From Hyparrhenia diplandra (taxonomy: Eukaryota > Streptophyta > Magnoliopsida > Poales > Poaceae): DNA of 64,000 bases. Positions 1 through 10,740 of this stretch are shown here, piece by piece. Numbering within the stretch: the stretch's first letter is position 1; each line of letters opens with the position of its first letter. A program made the position numbers and the translations under genes. The notes under the pieces are model-generated. The model was given only the letters and a program-made list of their open reading frames with translations, did no database searches and had not been told where the DNA came from. Where the stretch lies: assembly GCA_015847255.1 (NCBI GenBank), contig JADLZK010001389.1:186001-250000 (forward strand), written 5' to 3'.

Positions 1-969
1 ATGAGATTTAGTATGTTAGGGAGACACACATACGTGACTGATCAACAAAAGTGCTCAAAAGCCACAAGACATGCAAAACCGGTTTACATTCTACTCCTCT
101 GTTTCGAATTACAAGTCGCTCTAGTTTCTAGATGTGTATCCATAAAACTCTGAACAGGTTACAATTTGGAATGAAGGGATCCGGTAGTTTAATCATATTA
201 CGTTCATACACTTGTGGTGGATCAGCATGTTACAATTTGGAACGAAGGAATCCATCCACTAGCAAAGCCGGCAGCATCCATCCATCCAGAAAGCAGCTGC
301 TTTCGTCACTACACATGATGTGGATAGAGCTGGACAGAGGACGATGGAGCGCAGCCCAGAGCAGCCCAGGCGGCCGGCAGCAGCATACAGTAGGTCGTGC
401 CAACAGGGAACCACGGGACAGCGCAGGTCGAGTGAAAAGTCGTCGTCGTCGCGCCAGTCACCTCAAATATGCAGTCTTGAAAGAAAAGCTCTTGGGATTT
501 TCATTCTGAACATCCCCAGATGGCATGGAGACCACAAGTTCCGGATCAAAAAGTTGTGAAAAGTGAGCAGCAAACGAAAGTTGGCGGAATTAACCTTGAA
601 AACTTGTGGAGAAGTGTTACACTCTCTTTACTACGGTAGTAGTAATTCCAAATTCTACGGAAAGATGGTGATGCAGCAGCGTAACGGGCCAACGGCCTCT
701 CTCTCACACGGTCTCTCTCTCTCTCTCGCATGGTCGCCGCCGCCGCCGCCGCGTCTGCTGACTGCCGGTGGCGGTCGCCATCGGGAGCCTTCCAGTTACA
801 ACCATTTACAGGCATGTACTGGCTAGTACAACTACGTACTCTAAGCAGTATTAATTCGATGATGATTAATAATCTTAATCCGGCCAGAACGTGAGCTAGG
901 TTGATTATGAACTTCCCGGCCAGTCCACGATCTCGAGGTCGACTGATTGATGACGAGCTGGAGCCATCG
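1..969. other. Intergenic region, no gene recognised
   Basis: The stretch holds short open frames on both strands, but none looks conserved or has plausible plant coding structure. There is a CT dinucleotide tract near 699-725 and a short GCC-repeat tract near 738-750. It lies downstream of the small minus-strand gene that starts at 1284, so part of it may be that gene's 3' region. Confidence 0.5.
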
Positions 970-1284
970 TCAGAGGTCAGCTCCATCGATCAGTTGCCGG
1001 CAAGAATGCAGTGACTGTGTGACTAGCATCTGCTTGTTCCGGGCTTCCGGCTTAATTAGCCGTAGAGGGGTGACGAGGCGGCGGAGGCACCTGGTGCAGG
1101 AGTACTTGCGCTTGCTCTTGAGGCACAGCAGCAGGCCCAGGATGCGGCGCTCGGTCTCCACGTCGACGGCCACCACGGCCCCGCCGCAGCGCGGCACGCC
1201 CCCGGGCGCCTTGTGCGTCCCCACCACCCACTCCTTCTCCGCGCCGCACAGCACCCGCACCGCGCCCATCGTCGTCGCCGCCAT
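970..1284 (-). CDS. Small plant zinc-ribbon-like protein (104 aa)
   Basis: This is a single-exon frame of 104 residues. I choose the ATG at 1284 because the protein then begins MAATTMGAVRV and a TATA tract lies about 150 bp upstream. The core has a Trp-Val-Val segment, a PRCGG motif and a later CTRCLRRL motif, with a basic KSKRKYSC stretch between them. I recognise this arrangement from a family of short plant proteins, sometimes mislabelled as tRNA-synthetase related, whose two Cys pairs could bind zinc. Here the first Cys of the first pair appears to be Val (GGVPRCGG, codon gtg near 1192-1194), so metal binding may be altered. The function is unknown. The longer frames running through the same DNA on both strands are shadows of a GC-rich exon. 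I am confident that it is coding and less sure of the family. Confidence 0.65.
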   Translation of the reverse strand: MAATTMGAVRVLCGAEKEWVVGTHKAPGGVPRCGGAVVAVDVETERRILGLLLCLKSKRKYSCTRCLRRLVTPLRLIKPEARNKQMLVTQSLHSCRQLIDGADL

Positions 1285-1430
1285 TTCCCTTCCCTTATCG
1301 AGCAGAGGAAGATCGAAGAGGACCTGGTTGCTTTGCTGGCCTGCAGGCAGGCTTGGAGGATTATCGAGGTAGATATGGGGGAACTGGGATTCGATGTGTG
1401 GTGGTGTGGTGGCCGACGCCCGGTTGGCCG

Positions 1431-1440
1431 TATATATATA
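1431..1440 (-). promoter_or_regulatory. TATA tract upstream of the small zinc-ribbon-like gene
   Basis: An alternating TA run lies about 150 bp upstream of the chosen start at 1284 on the minus strand, in otherwise GC-rich DNA. The spacing leaves room for a leader of roughly 110-120 nt. It is palindromic, so the strand is inferred from the gene. Confidence 0.4.
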
Positions 1441-1937
1441 GAGCCCGGGGCGCGGAGGCGGACGCCGGAGTGCGAGGCGCAGCAGCGCAACGCAAGTCGC
1501 AAAGCAGCCGCGCGTTGTTGCTGCTGTCGTAGTACGTAGTTCTGCTGGTGGACGCACTCGATTGGGTTTTCGCCTCGCGTCGCGTCGCGTTAGATACACA
1601 GTGCATGCAGGAGAGGAATGGCACCGTACGCCCGACCGACCCGGTTGGGGTTCGTCGCTTCCGTTTTTCAACGCGTCGGAAACGTCTTTCCGTATCGGGC
1701 AATCTGCACGTTTGATCCAGCTAATAGCCTAATATCTTTGGCACTTCTTGTATTTGATTGACGAGTTTAGGCTAACGCGTGCGTGATTGCACGATCGAGC
1801 GAGATTGTGAAAATATCTTTGGTACTCCATCTATTTGATTGATGAATTTGGTCGCAGCGCTACCTTGTGAGATATTCGTACGTATGTACGTTTAGGCAAA
1901 AAGTTTGGCGTATATATTGTTATGATTCGGTATGTAT

Positions 1938-2680
1938 ATATAAGGTTATGCACAAAATTTTAAAAGATTAATATCTTTTATACTTTCTCACTTCACTTAT
2001 TCTTGCTCATCATCACTTCGGATAAAGAGCAAACTTAACAACAACACGTAGATAAAATGTCCCTATCCATCTTTTTTTTTGTGTGTGTAAGAACTCAACC
2101 GGGTAATGATTTAAGAACCAGGCCAAATCCACACCAATCCATTTACACTATACTACATTTAAAAAATTAAACAAATCCGAATCATTGACTCATTCGTCCA
2201 AACCAATCCAATCCATTTCAAACCATGGTTTTAGCTAGCGATTCTTGAGGCGGTTGCGGGTGGCATCGCTTTTAGGTAGAAGTTGCACTTTATTGTTGTT
2301 AAACCGTTCTCATCCATTAAAACTATTAAATCAAAACCAAAAAACCATTATAGATGTCAAACCGTTTTATACCAAAGCATTGAAATTGAACCACATGTAA
2401 AACCAAACAAAAAAAAACCGGTTCAAAACCAAACCATTACCAGGTTGAGTAAGAACTTGTCTTCCTTATAGAGATAAACTAACTAATTAAGGCTCCCTTT
2501 TCAAAAAAAAAAAAAAAAAAATCAGTATTGATCGATCTTTCGACGACATGCATGCATTTCAATTTTCCACGTATAGTCTTTTGCATTCACGTGTAAGCAA
2601 AGTGGATATCAATTATTTTGGCCCTCGATCTGGAAACTCTTGATCTGACAAAGTTTTTCTCTGCGATATGTTTTATTAAC
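1938..2680. repeat. Local duplication, copy A (interrupted by a MITE)
   Basis: Copy A matches copy B (2714-3127) in order and on the same strand. Shared landmarks are ATATAAGGTTAT, GAGCAAACTTAACAAC, the T/GT run before TAAGAACTTG, ATTGATCGATCTTTCGAC, and the end CTCTGCGATATGTTTTATTAA. Copy A contains an extra block, 2094-2449, that copy B lacks. The sequence is AT-rich and shows no gene. Confidence 0.75.
2094..2449. mobile_element. MITE with CTCAACC termini, about 356 bp
   Basis: The left end reads CTCAACCGGGTAATG, and the right end is its imperfect inverse (CATTACCAGGTTGAG). The element is flanked by direct TAAGAA (possibly GTAAGAA) at 2088-2093 and 2450-2455. The neighbouring duplicate copy B carries the uninterrupted site TAAGAACTTG, which is a natural empty-site control. 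The interior is AT-rich with many AACCAA/AACCGG motifs and no transposase. A 6-7 bp target duplication does not settle the superfamily. Confidence 0.75.
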
Positions 2681-2713
2681 TACAATTTGAAATCGAGAGA
2701 GTATAAAATAACA

Positions 2714-3127
2714 ATATAAGGTTATATATGATGCACTAAATTGAAAAGGATCAATATCTTTTTGTTTTTCCTCACACTTTACTTTTTATTGCTCCTCATC
2801 ACTTTGGATTAAGAGCAAACTTAACAACCACACGTAGATAAAAATGTCCCTACTATTCCATCTTTTTTTTTTGTGTGTGTGTGTGTGTAAGAACTTGTCT
2901 TCCTAATAGAGATAAACTAATTAATTAAGGCTCTCTTTTAAAAAAAATCAGAAGAAGATCACATAAACTAAGGCTAGTATTGATCGATCTTTCGACATGC
3001 ATGCATTTCAATTTTCCACTTATAGTCTTTTGCATTCACGTGTAAGGAAATGGATATCAATTGTATATTTTGGCCCTCTGGAAACTCTTGATTTGACAAA
3101 GTTTTCTCTGCGATATGTTTTATTAAC
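2714..3127. repeat. Local duplication, copy B (no MITE)
   Basis: This is the partner of 1938-2680. It lacks the MITE and has a longer GT microsatellite at 2870-2888, plus a short insertion near 2949-2975. The uninterrupted TAAGAACTTG site dates the MITE insertion after the duplication, or else shows a site that was never filled. Confidence 0.75.
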
Positions 3128-5059
3128 ATTCTTGTGAGGTCAGACGACAGAGTTAGCCGACGGATTCGTCACCCTACCCTAGGCATCTACGGAGTAGGAA
3201 GTTGTTTTTACCATCGTACTATGCAGATTGAAACGTTCTAGTATTTGAATCTCGCATGCACGGTGGATGGCCGTTTCTCTTCTTACGTTTGTCGTCTTTG
3301 TTCTAACCACTGTCTTTATGGTTGTGTCGTGTTATGTTTTGTTGTACTTGCGGTGCTTTCGGCCGCCTTCTTGATGAAAATGACACGTGAAGTCGTGTTC
3401 GAGAAAAGGAAAAAAAAAAAATCTCGCACATCCATGGTTTAACATAACCATTAACCAATGCATACGAAGAAGAAGGGGAAAAAGAGGGTAGATCAAGATG
3501 GGTGATGTCGTGTGAGCTGATGGCGACCGCGCGCGCGGATAACCGTCGTCCGGCCGTCGGGCGTCATCGCATCAGCAAGACGACGCCGATGGGCCTGTCC
3601 AATCAAGGGGACCGCAGCAACAGCAGCACGGGCAGTTGGGCACCAACCACAAAACACAAGGCCGGCCGGCTGTTTCGCTCGCCTGGCCGGCGGCGTAGGG
3701 TCGTCGTGGCATGCAGGAGGCTGGGGCCTAGCCTACTGTCCGTTTCGTTTTCTAGCCCACGCACTTACACTCCAGCTTAATTATATATTACTGGAAGGGT
3801 ACAGTAGAGCTTGTTAGACAGTGAACCGTCGAAGCAAACAGTGCGTTTAACTGTAGACACGACTGATGACACATTCAAGATCCTGACTGATCGATCGATC
3901 ATGGATATCGTATCGATCGAGGCTCGATCAGAAAGTCGCACGGCGTACTACACACGGCACCTAACTTGAGAGAAGACTCAAGCCGGAAACAGAAATCGTA
4001 GAGTTTTTGCACAAATGAATGGACAAAGCTAGCCATGACGACACACGCTGGGTTACACTACTGGCACTACACAACGAACCCCAGCTACCATCGTAACCGT
4101 GATTAGTTAATGATCCCAAATTAAAAGCACACGCCGTTTTCGCTAGACCTATGATCTTCTTCTCAATATCATTGCTGGTTTCGCACGGTCATATCCTTTT
4201 CTAGCGATGATACTACTGCTGCTACCATACGGACTACAGCGACTCGTCAACTTGTGTACCAAGCCTGAATGTGACACGGCAGATGAAAACGCCAAGGAAA
4301 ACAAGATATCTCGCTGTGGTACAGATTTGCCATGGGCGGAAAACGGGACATATGCTGGAGAGGAGAGATGGTACTAGCTACTTACGTGAGCTGGCGTGCA
4401 TTCTTTCCTTGCTCGGATCTACCCGTGACAGCCTCGATCGAGGACTTACATTGTACGATCGAGAGCCAGCCAAGCAGCAGCTGCCGAACCACAAGGAAAT
4501 TAATCAGCGCCATTCTTCTCCGAGCACTCTCGATCGATCGGGTTGTTGTCGTAACGTCGTCTAACGTGACTTGGCTCCATCGAGAACAACTGTGGATCGG
4601 AATTGCACGTCCAACCTACCAACCCCCAACCAAATTAACCAACGGTCAGATTAATTACACTGCATGAGGAGGCTACACAAGCATATATTGTGCTGTCTGT
4701 TGTGGCGTGGCTGATTCAATGATTTCAAGGCACGCACGTACACGTGTATGTAGTATGTTTAGCGCTCTGTTACCGAACTAAGAGTGGATAGGGTAACTAG
4801 CTTCCTGATGATGCAGTGATCCTCGCAGCCTTTTAATGTTTCCCGCTTTTAGTTCCGTCAGGTTCAGGATCCGAAGTTGGTTCAAATACGACTCCATCAC
4901 CATGATTGATGAGTATAGTATGCCTTGAGCTCGTGTGTTGGTGACACGTACGCTTCTACTAGGGAATCGTGGTAGCTTTGCCTGGTAGTTGAGATCGGCG
5001 CGGCGGAGGGATAGATCGTAAGCGTCGTCGGTGCGTATCGTGTACTCCGTCACGTAGCT
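3128..5059. other. Intergenic region, no gene recognised
   Basis: The region contains a GC-rich patch at about 3500-3760 and many GATCGATC motifs (near 3886-3900 and 4525-4535). Open frames here have no recognisable domains. I see no RNA gene. Confidence 0.5.
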
Positions 5060-5860
5060 AAATGTAATGAAAGCGCCCGGCGCCGGACTAGGTATGCGTG
5101 TCGGCGAGCAGGGCAAGTCGGGTCGAACCCGCACACGACGTCGTCACCGGCGAACACACGTCTTTGCTGAGCATCGATGGTGGTGGATTCCGCCCGATGC
5201 TAGCTGCCAACCGTCGGCGCGGAGGCAGCGCCGACCACCTTGGTGGGCGCCCGCGGCCCGGCCCGGCCACGGCCTGCAGCCGCTTCGGGCGGAGGCGCGG
5301 CGTCGTCGTCGTCCTCATCTCATCTTAAATGCGCCGTCGTCGTCGCCGGGCCGCTTCGCCGTCGCTTTAGGGTTCCGCTCGCCCGGCGTTAGGTCGAGGA
5401 CCTCCCCCCCCCTCCATTCCTCCCGGGCCATAGAAAGGAGCTCGGCCGGCTGGCCGCGGCCGTCGACACTGGCGGCGCGGCATTCCGGCCCGTGATGAGT
5501 TTCGGGGACGGGCGCCGCCCGAGCTCTGCCGTGGAGAGCCCCATCCGGCTGGTATGGGTCGGCGGGGAGGTGAAAGTCGCCATTTCTTGGAGCTCGGCGG
5601 GCGGCGATCCATGGCGTCGGCGATGTTAGGGAGTTAGGAGAGAAGAAGGAAGGGGAGGAAGGGACTGCCTACGGCGCCGGCGCGGGCGGAGCGGCGGGGG
5701 GGGCGAGACGACGGCAGCGATGGGGACGGGCCGACGATGGGGGCGGACGACGAGGACGACGGGGCGAGGCGGGCCACGGGGCGGGCCACCAGGGTGGGCC
5801 GGCTCGCCGGGCCGCCCAGTCGGCAGTAACACGTCACGTGGTTCCTTTTTTCCGCTGGCT
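5060..5860. other. GC-rich island, possible gene relic
   Basis: The island is GC-rich, with long overlapping open frames on both strands that are typical shadows of high GC. One plus-strand frame contains LLSIDGGGFR (about 5166-5195), which resembles the DGGGxR oxyanion-hole motif of patatin-like phospholipases. The residues after it do not continue the patatin pattern. I cannot support a gene here. Confidence 0.3.
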
Positions 5861-5987
5861 GGCCAACCAACATGGGCTGAAAAGGATCGACGCCGCAACA
5901 ATCATTGCCTACTCTACCGGGAGGTTCCGGCCGCCTCGCCACTGCACCCATTCAAGGCCCAGATAATGCTTCATACACAGGCCTCAG

Positions 5988-6165
5988 CGCCCGGATGCTC
6001 GTACCCTTTTGTGACATACCACAAAAAACTCGGACTCAAGAGACCAGAATAGACATCGAGTTTACACAATTAACACGCTAATGGCTCGCCCAATATTAAC
6101 CCCAGGAAGTAGCAAAGGACTCTAGAGGAGAATGAAGTACTTACTCAAGGAAAACCATAAACAAC
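5988..6165. repeat. Copied fragment of the sequence downstream of the mannosidase gene
   Basis: From GGATGCTCGTACCC to AAACAACC this segment matches 12786-12997, just beyond the MNS1-like stop codon, on the same strand. Shared landmarks are AAGAGACCAGAA, TTTACACAATTAACACGC, CGCCCAATATTAACCCC and AAGTACTTACT. It differs by several substitutions and a roughly 35 bp gap. The match stops abruptly at 6165, where retroelement-like sequence begins. Confidence 0.8.
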
Positions 6166-8105
6166 CGGCGTCTCATCATATACCCGCAGCCGAAGACCCA
6201 ACGACCCCTCCGCCGGTGACAATATTTTGAGCGCCACATTCGGACTTAAAAGTCAACTTGAGCAGTCTTATCTCCATCGGCGGGCGGAGGAGGTTTCTTC
6301 TACGCAAAGAACTTTCTTCCTCCTCTTAGACTCCTCCCCGAGCTGTAGTTTTTTAGCAAACAAGCAAAGACAAATACGGGGCGGAGGTACCCCGCGTCAG
6401 CCAGGCTTTCCCTTCTTAATATTGGCACCGTAAGCGGAGGCTTCTTCCTCTTCGCACCTTGTGTGGGGGCGGACGCAGCGTCGTCAACCGCTTCGCCGCC
6501 ACCCCGACCTCTTTCTTCTCGACCTCTGCAAGAACTTTACCAGGAACTTTATGGGGACCGTAGCGGATTTGCATCTCGAAGATGCGATTTAGACGAGGCA
6601 TGGTCCGCGTCGAAGACGTACGAGCCAAGTACTCCTTGATACTGATCATACCAAGAATTGCTTGAGCCTATGCCTCCACGGTCATGACGAAGGCATCTCC
6701 GCTGGAACCCTCGGGCAACCTAGCGCCCAAATACAGGAAGGTTAACCTTCTCTGTAGTGAATGAAGGCCTACTCTTTGATAGCGGAGAGTAATTCGCGGC
6801 GCACATCTCCTCCACGAGATCGCGACCCACGGAATAGCGCGCAAGACGCCAAGAAAAGCTTCGCGTGCATCGGTTCGCTTGTTAGACGGCTCATCAGCAA
6901 TGTCTGGTCTAGTATCCACATCAACTGGTGTAAGCTCCGACGCGAAGAAGAAATTCGTAACCTCTTCGCCATCAATCGTCCTCATCGTCGTGCTGGACCA
7001 AACATAAAACCAGTATTCCATCCACCTAAGATCCCACTTGTTCTTCTGAGCGAAGGAGATCTCTGTCTTTTCACCGCCCTAAAAACGGCGCGGGCTGTAA
7101 GTGCAACATCCATAATGGCACTTTTCTCGGAACCATCAGCCATCTTGCGGGTCTTCACTGCTTGTGAAGCTCGTAAAACTCATAGAAAACACTGATGTCG
7201 GGTGCAGCCCCATACGACTCACAAGCCCAGCAAAACTTGGTAAGCGCCAGAAATGCGTGAGGTGTCAACTGATGAATCCGAACATGAAAAGCTTCGATGA
7301 CTTTGCATATAAAAGGCAAGTATGGCACTCAAAGTCCACACTTGAAGAAGTCCTTGAACACAATACCCCACTCCTCCCTGACCTCCAGAACAGTCTCCCC
7401 TTTGGGAACTTCCGCTTCATAAGTAGCGGAGATATGACCCTTCGCCCTTAATTCGTCAAGCATTGCCTGAGTCATCCTAGACTTTCCAAACTCATAAGTA
7501 ATATCCTCCATGTCTCCAGGTCCAACTAAATCTCCGACAGAAACTTCAACGTCGGATAGAGATTCCTCTAAGTCTTGAGCACGAGCGGCTTCTAGCATAC
7601 AATCCTCGTAGTAGGCGGAGAACTGAAAGGAACGTACCAGAAAAAGCTCCACGTGCGGCCCGTAGATCTCGAACCGAGGATTGTAGCCCTTGATGCAACA
7701 CGAACTAGCACCCCTGAGCGTGCAACTCAGCCAACAGCAAACTAACAAACAACGGAGGTTGGCTACTAGCAAGCAAGTGAAAGCGGAGACTAGAACAAGA
7801 CGAAAGCTTGAAAGCGATGGCAAGAGGTACCCCTCCGCAACCCAGAGGGAAGGCTTTATATAGGGGCCAGAGTGACCCTTCGCATTCCAAAACCAAGGGA
7901 CACGACCAACGGGCAGATAATGGTCAAATCCACCTCAAAAGGCGTGCTTTTTGTCCGTTGGAACCGCGGCGATCCAACATCCGCCGTCGAAGGTCCAAGA
8001 GAACACGCTAGGAGGGGAAAGGTACCCTCAACACCTCTGCCAGTGCCAAAGAAATTGAGCACAAGGGCACTTCGTCGCCTTGGCCCCTAGTCCTCAAGGG
8101 GGGAC
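6166..8105. mobile_element. 5'-truncated Gypsy-type LTR retroelement, internal part
   Basis: Internal retroelement sequence runs into a polypurine tract (AAGGGGGGA, 8096-8104) directly before an LTR. The 5' LTR, gag and pol are not visible, so only the 3' part survives. The minus strand carries a decayed accessory ORF, annotated separately. The left junction with the copied mannosidase fragment is sharp, and I saw no target duplication there. Confidence 0.7.
6668..7823 (-). pseudogene. Antisense accessory ORF of the Gypsy element (putative gypsy-type transposon domain), degraded
   Basis: Read on the minus strand, the frame 7823-7341 contains EEWGIVFKDFFKCGL, then an in-frame TGA, and then continues as VIEAFHVRIHQLTPHAF and LTKFCWACESYGA. 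A later part carries RWMEYWFYVWSS and EEVTNFFFASEL. The FF..GL, HQLTPNA-like and WFYV elements are what I know from the plant 'putative gypsy type transposon domain' proteins. Those proteins are often encoded antisense between pol and the 3' LTR of plant Gypsy elements. At least one stop and several frame changes interrupt it, so it is not functional as written. Some of the indels may be sequence errors like those elsewhere in this window. The domain name is from memory; the motif pattern is seen. Confidence 0.6.
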
Positions 8106-8772
8106 TGTTGGGACACGATCCCCCGCACTGAGCGGAAAAGTTGAACCAGGCAGACAAGCGGAGGCTAGGTCGCGCGACTAACTAATGACCCTTTCGTCCG
8201 GCTGTATATTTGCTTCACAGGACCCTGGTGTTGACGGATCGGGAGAGCGCAGGGCTGGCGGAGGCCGCACCTCCGCTAGGACACCCCGTTCCTCCCATGG
8301 TGCTGACGGATGCGAAGGTCCCCGCCAGCAGCATGAAGCCGGGCACCGACCAAGCGAAGATGATCGGCCCGAGACCCTGGGACCAAACTTGAAGGTGTTA
8401 GTGAAGGTTACCCAAAGTGAAGATACCATCCAAGGGGCCACGGTGGACAAGTCAAGCCTCAGGTGGGCTGGGCACTGGCCCATCAGGCCGGCGCAATCCC
8501 GGATAGGAAAGGACGCGAAGGCCCCTAGTGAAGAAAAGGACAAACCGGAATATACCGAGAATCTTTAGGGATAGAATTGTAACTTCGTATCCCTGCATGG
8601 TTGTAAACTATAAATAGAGGGCACAACCCTCCTTATTGTTGGTTGGTGAATGAAACTTATTACTATTAAATACAAAGTGTTTCATACTTAGCCATTTTTC
8701 CCATTCATTCTCCATTTAGAGCAACGACTGGGCGGAGATACCTTCCCCCCGTTGGAAACCCAAGTTTCAACA
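8106..8772 (+). mobile_element. 3' LTR of the Gypsy-type element (667 bp)
   Basis: It begins TGTTGGGACACG and ends AGTTTCAACA, giving the standard TG...CA termini with a short TGTTG/CAACA inverted repeat. A polypurine tract precedes it, and TATAAATAG (8609-8617) lies inside, with an R-like region after it. The plus orientation is set by the polypurine tract and the TATA box. The five bases after the LTR are GTTTT. Their partner is missing because the 5' half of the element is gone. Confidence 0.8.
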
Positions 8773-10378
8773 GTTTTGGCAATGAATTATAGATCGATAA
8801 ACTCAGTGTAAAACTTGCAAAGAAGAATGACATGCACACTAGCTGAGCAGCAGCAGCACAAGAAAACATGTAGCATTATTGCTTAGTGGAAAGATAGGAC
8901 ACCTATGGGTCCACGATCCATCCATGATACAGTGGTATCCAAAGTGCCTCAAATATTGCAAGTAACATCAAAATACACATATTATCGGATGCAAATGTGA
9001 CAAACATCTAGTCAAAGATGAAACCCCCTTTACGCACCTCGTAAAAAATGGGCTCGAGATCAAGGCCTTTCGCGAGGCTCGAGATTGTCGAGGGCATGAT
9101 GAACATTTTGTTCCTCGCTTCTAACAACTTCATCTCACTTTTCCTATAGATTGATCTCAAACCGTTAGAACACCAAAAATGAGATCCCGGCCCATGCCGC
9201 ATCCCAACACAACACCAACACATTCCCAAATTAGAGCCGAACCTTTGTCACGCTTTTTTTTTATCCACAAGGTGATTAGACACAGCTTTGATCAAATCAT
9301 CCATCAACACCTTGCCAACGTTAGCCTCAGGGAGGGAGATCTGGCCCTGAAGAAGGAGGTAATTGCCTGCACATAGGCATGAATATCACGGGAGACGAAA
9401 AGGCACGCGCCGGGAGAAGAAGGAAGAAGAAGCTGACTTACATATGGCGAAGAGAGGGCAGGGCCCGCTCTTCTCTTGATAGACGATGTGTACACTTTGA
9501 CCCAAGTAGTGGACGACTTTCGTCCCGTGCTTGGACGGTATGGCAGTGGGGCACGGAGCAGGAGACCGGGGGCTCGGGTGCCACGGGGAGAGGCTAGGGC
9601 AAGAAGCGGGGGACCTCCGCCGCCGCACGGCGTGGCAACCAGCTCGGGCGCCATGGGGAGAGGGTGACGAGTCTCCTCCGCCTCGCCCGGCGAGGGCTCC
9701 GCCTCCATCTCACACTCGATCACCACGACGTGGAAGGAGAGAAACTAACCCTAACCCTAGATTGCGACGCCGTGGAAGGAGGCTATGACGGCGGAGGCGG
9801 GAGGAGAGTATAAATGGCAGTAGGTGGGCCGAGAGTTGTCCGTGTCTGGGCTCAGATGGGCCCTTGTTAAATTAAATTGTGTAGTCTCATAGTTGGATCT
9901 AAATTGGTGCCCTAAAAAAAGAAGAATTTATGTATTTGACCTCAACATTTTCATTACTTTTATGGCCTTTTGTTAGTTTCTAGTGGTTAACGTTAAGTGT
10001 TAGGTAAAAATTCCATTTTACCCCTAACAGAAAAAGAAGAGAAAAAAAAGGCGTCGAGATCTAGGGTTCGGGCGTCCCGGCCGTGGCCCACGGGGCGGGC
10101 GCCCATCGGCCATGGGGCAGCAGCCGGCGAGGCAGGCGTTTTTTTTTCCTATCCAACCAATGGAGGGAGTCAAGGGCGAGCAGGGGGTCCGCCTCGAGCT
10201 CAGCCAAGACTACGCGCGGGAGCACTGCAAGGCGCTCATCTCGCGACGCCGACCACCGCGCTACGCTTGTCGCGCCGTTGCCGTGAACCGTTGCGCAAAG
10301 CCGCTTTGCGCGGCGCCGCAGGAGCCTACTTGTGTGCGCAGCGGAGGCAGCCAGCTCGCGATGCCGCCTTGCGCACCC
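8773..10378. other. Intergenic repeat-rich region, no gene recognised
   Basis: A minus-strand frame at about 9304-9726 begins in GC-rich DNA and ends in AT-richer DNA. Further minus-strand coding-like text (ISLPEANVGKVLMDDLIKAV) lies just downstream, around 9290-9345. I do not recognise a family. A telomere-like double CCCTAA is at 9746-9759. The motif CCCTTGTTAAATT...CTCATAGTTGGATCTAAA at 9850-9905 recurs in the same orientation at 10728-10775. Confidence 0.4.
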
Positions 10379-10379
10379 C

Positions 10380-10734
10380 CCAAGACTCCTTAGTTGTGTT
10401 TAGGCCGAAAAGTGTCACATCGGACTTTACAAAGACACATTTGAGGTAACAAACATGGTCGAGATACAAAATAAACTATAGTTCGGTCCGTAAACGACGA
10501 AACAATTTTTTTTAAGCCTAGTTAACCCGTCATTAGAGCATGTAGCAGTTTTTAAGCCTAAACATGTCTAATCATGGTTTAATTAGCTCATTAGATTAGT
10601 CTCGCAATTTATAAGCTAATGATGAAATTGGTTTTTTGTTTCGACTAGATTTAGCGCTCCATACATGTGCCGACATATTCGATGTAACACTTTTTTGCAG
10701 CTTGCATTTTGGGATCAAAACAGAGCCCTTGTTA
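10380..10734. mobile_element. MITE-like element of a common rice family
   Basis: The interior follows a layout I know from abundant grass MITEs: TGTCACATCG near one end, TAATTAGCTCATTAGATTAG with a run to GTCTCGCAATTTA in the middle, and GATGTAACACTTTTTTGCA near the other end. Mirror-image flanks are CTCCTTAGTTGTGTTTAGG on the left and GGGATCAAAACAGAGCCC on the right, which are imperfect inverse complements. No transposase is encoded. Exact ends and target duplication are uncertain. Confidence 0.6.
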
Positions 10735-10740
10735 AATTGG

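Noticed and set aside
8106..8772. Reading the LTR as a 5' LTR of a minus-strand element because the ORF is on the minus strand
   Set aside because: The polypurine tract abuts the left end and the TATA box reads on the plus strand. No primer-binding-like sequence follows the minus-strand end.
9746..9759. Interstitial telomere repeat
   Set aside because: Only two CCCTAA units are present, consistent with a short telo-box-like promoter motif or chance.
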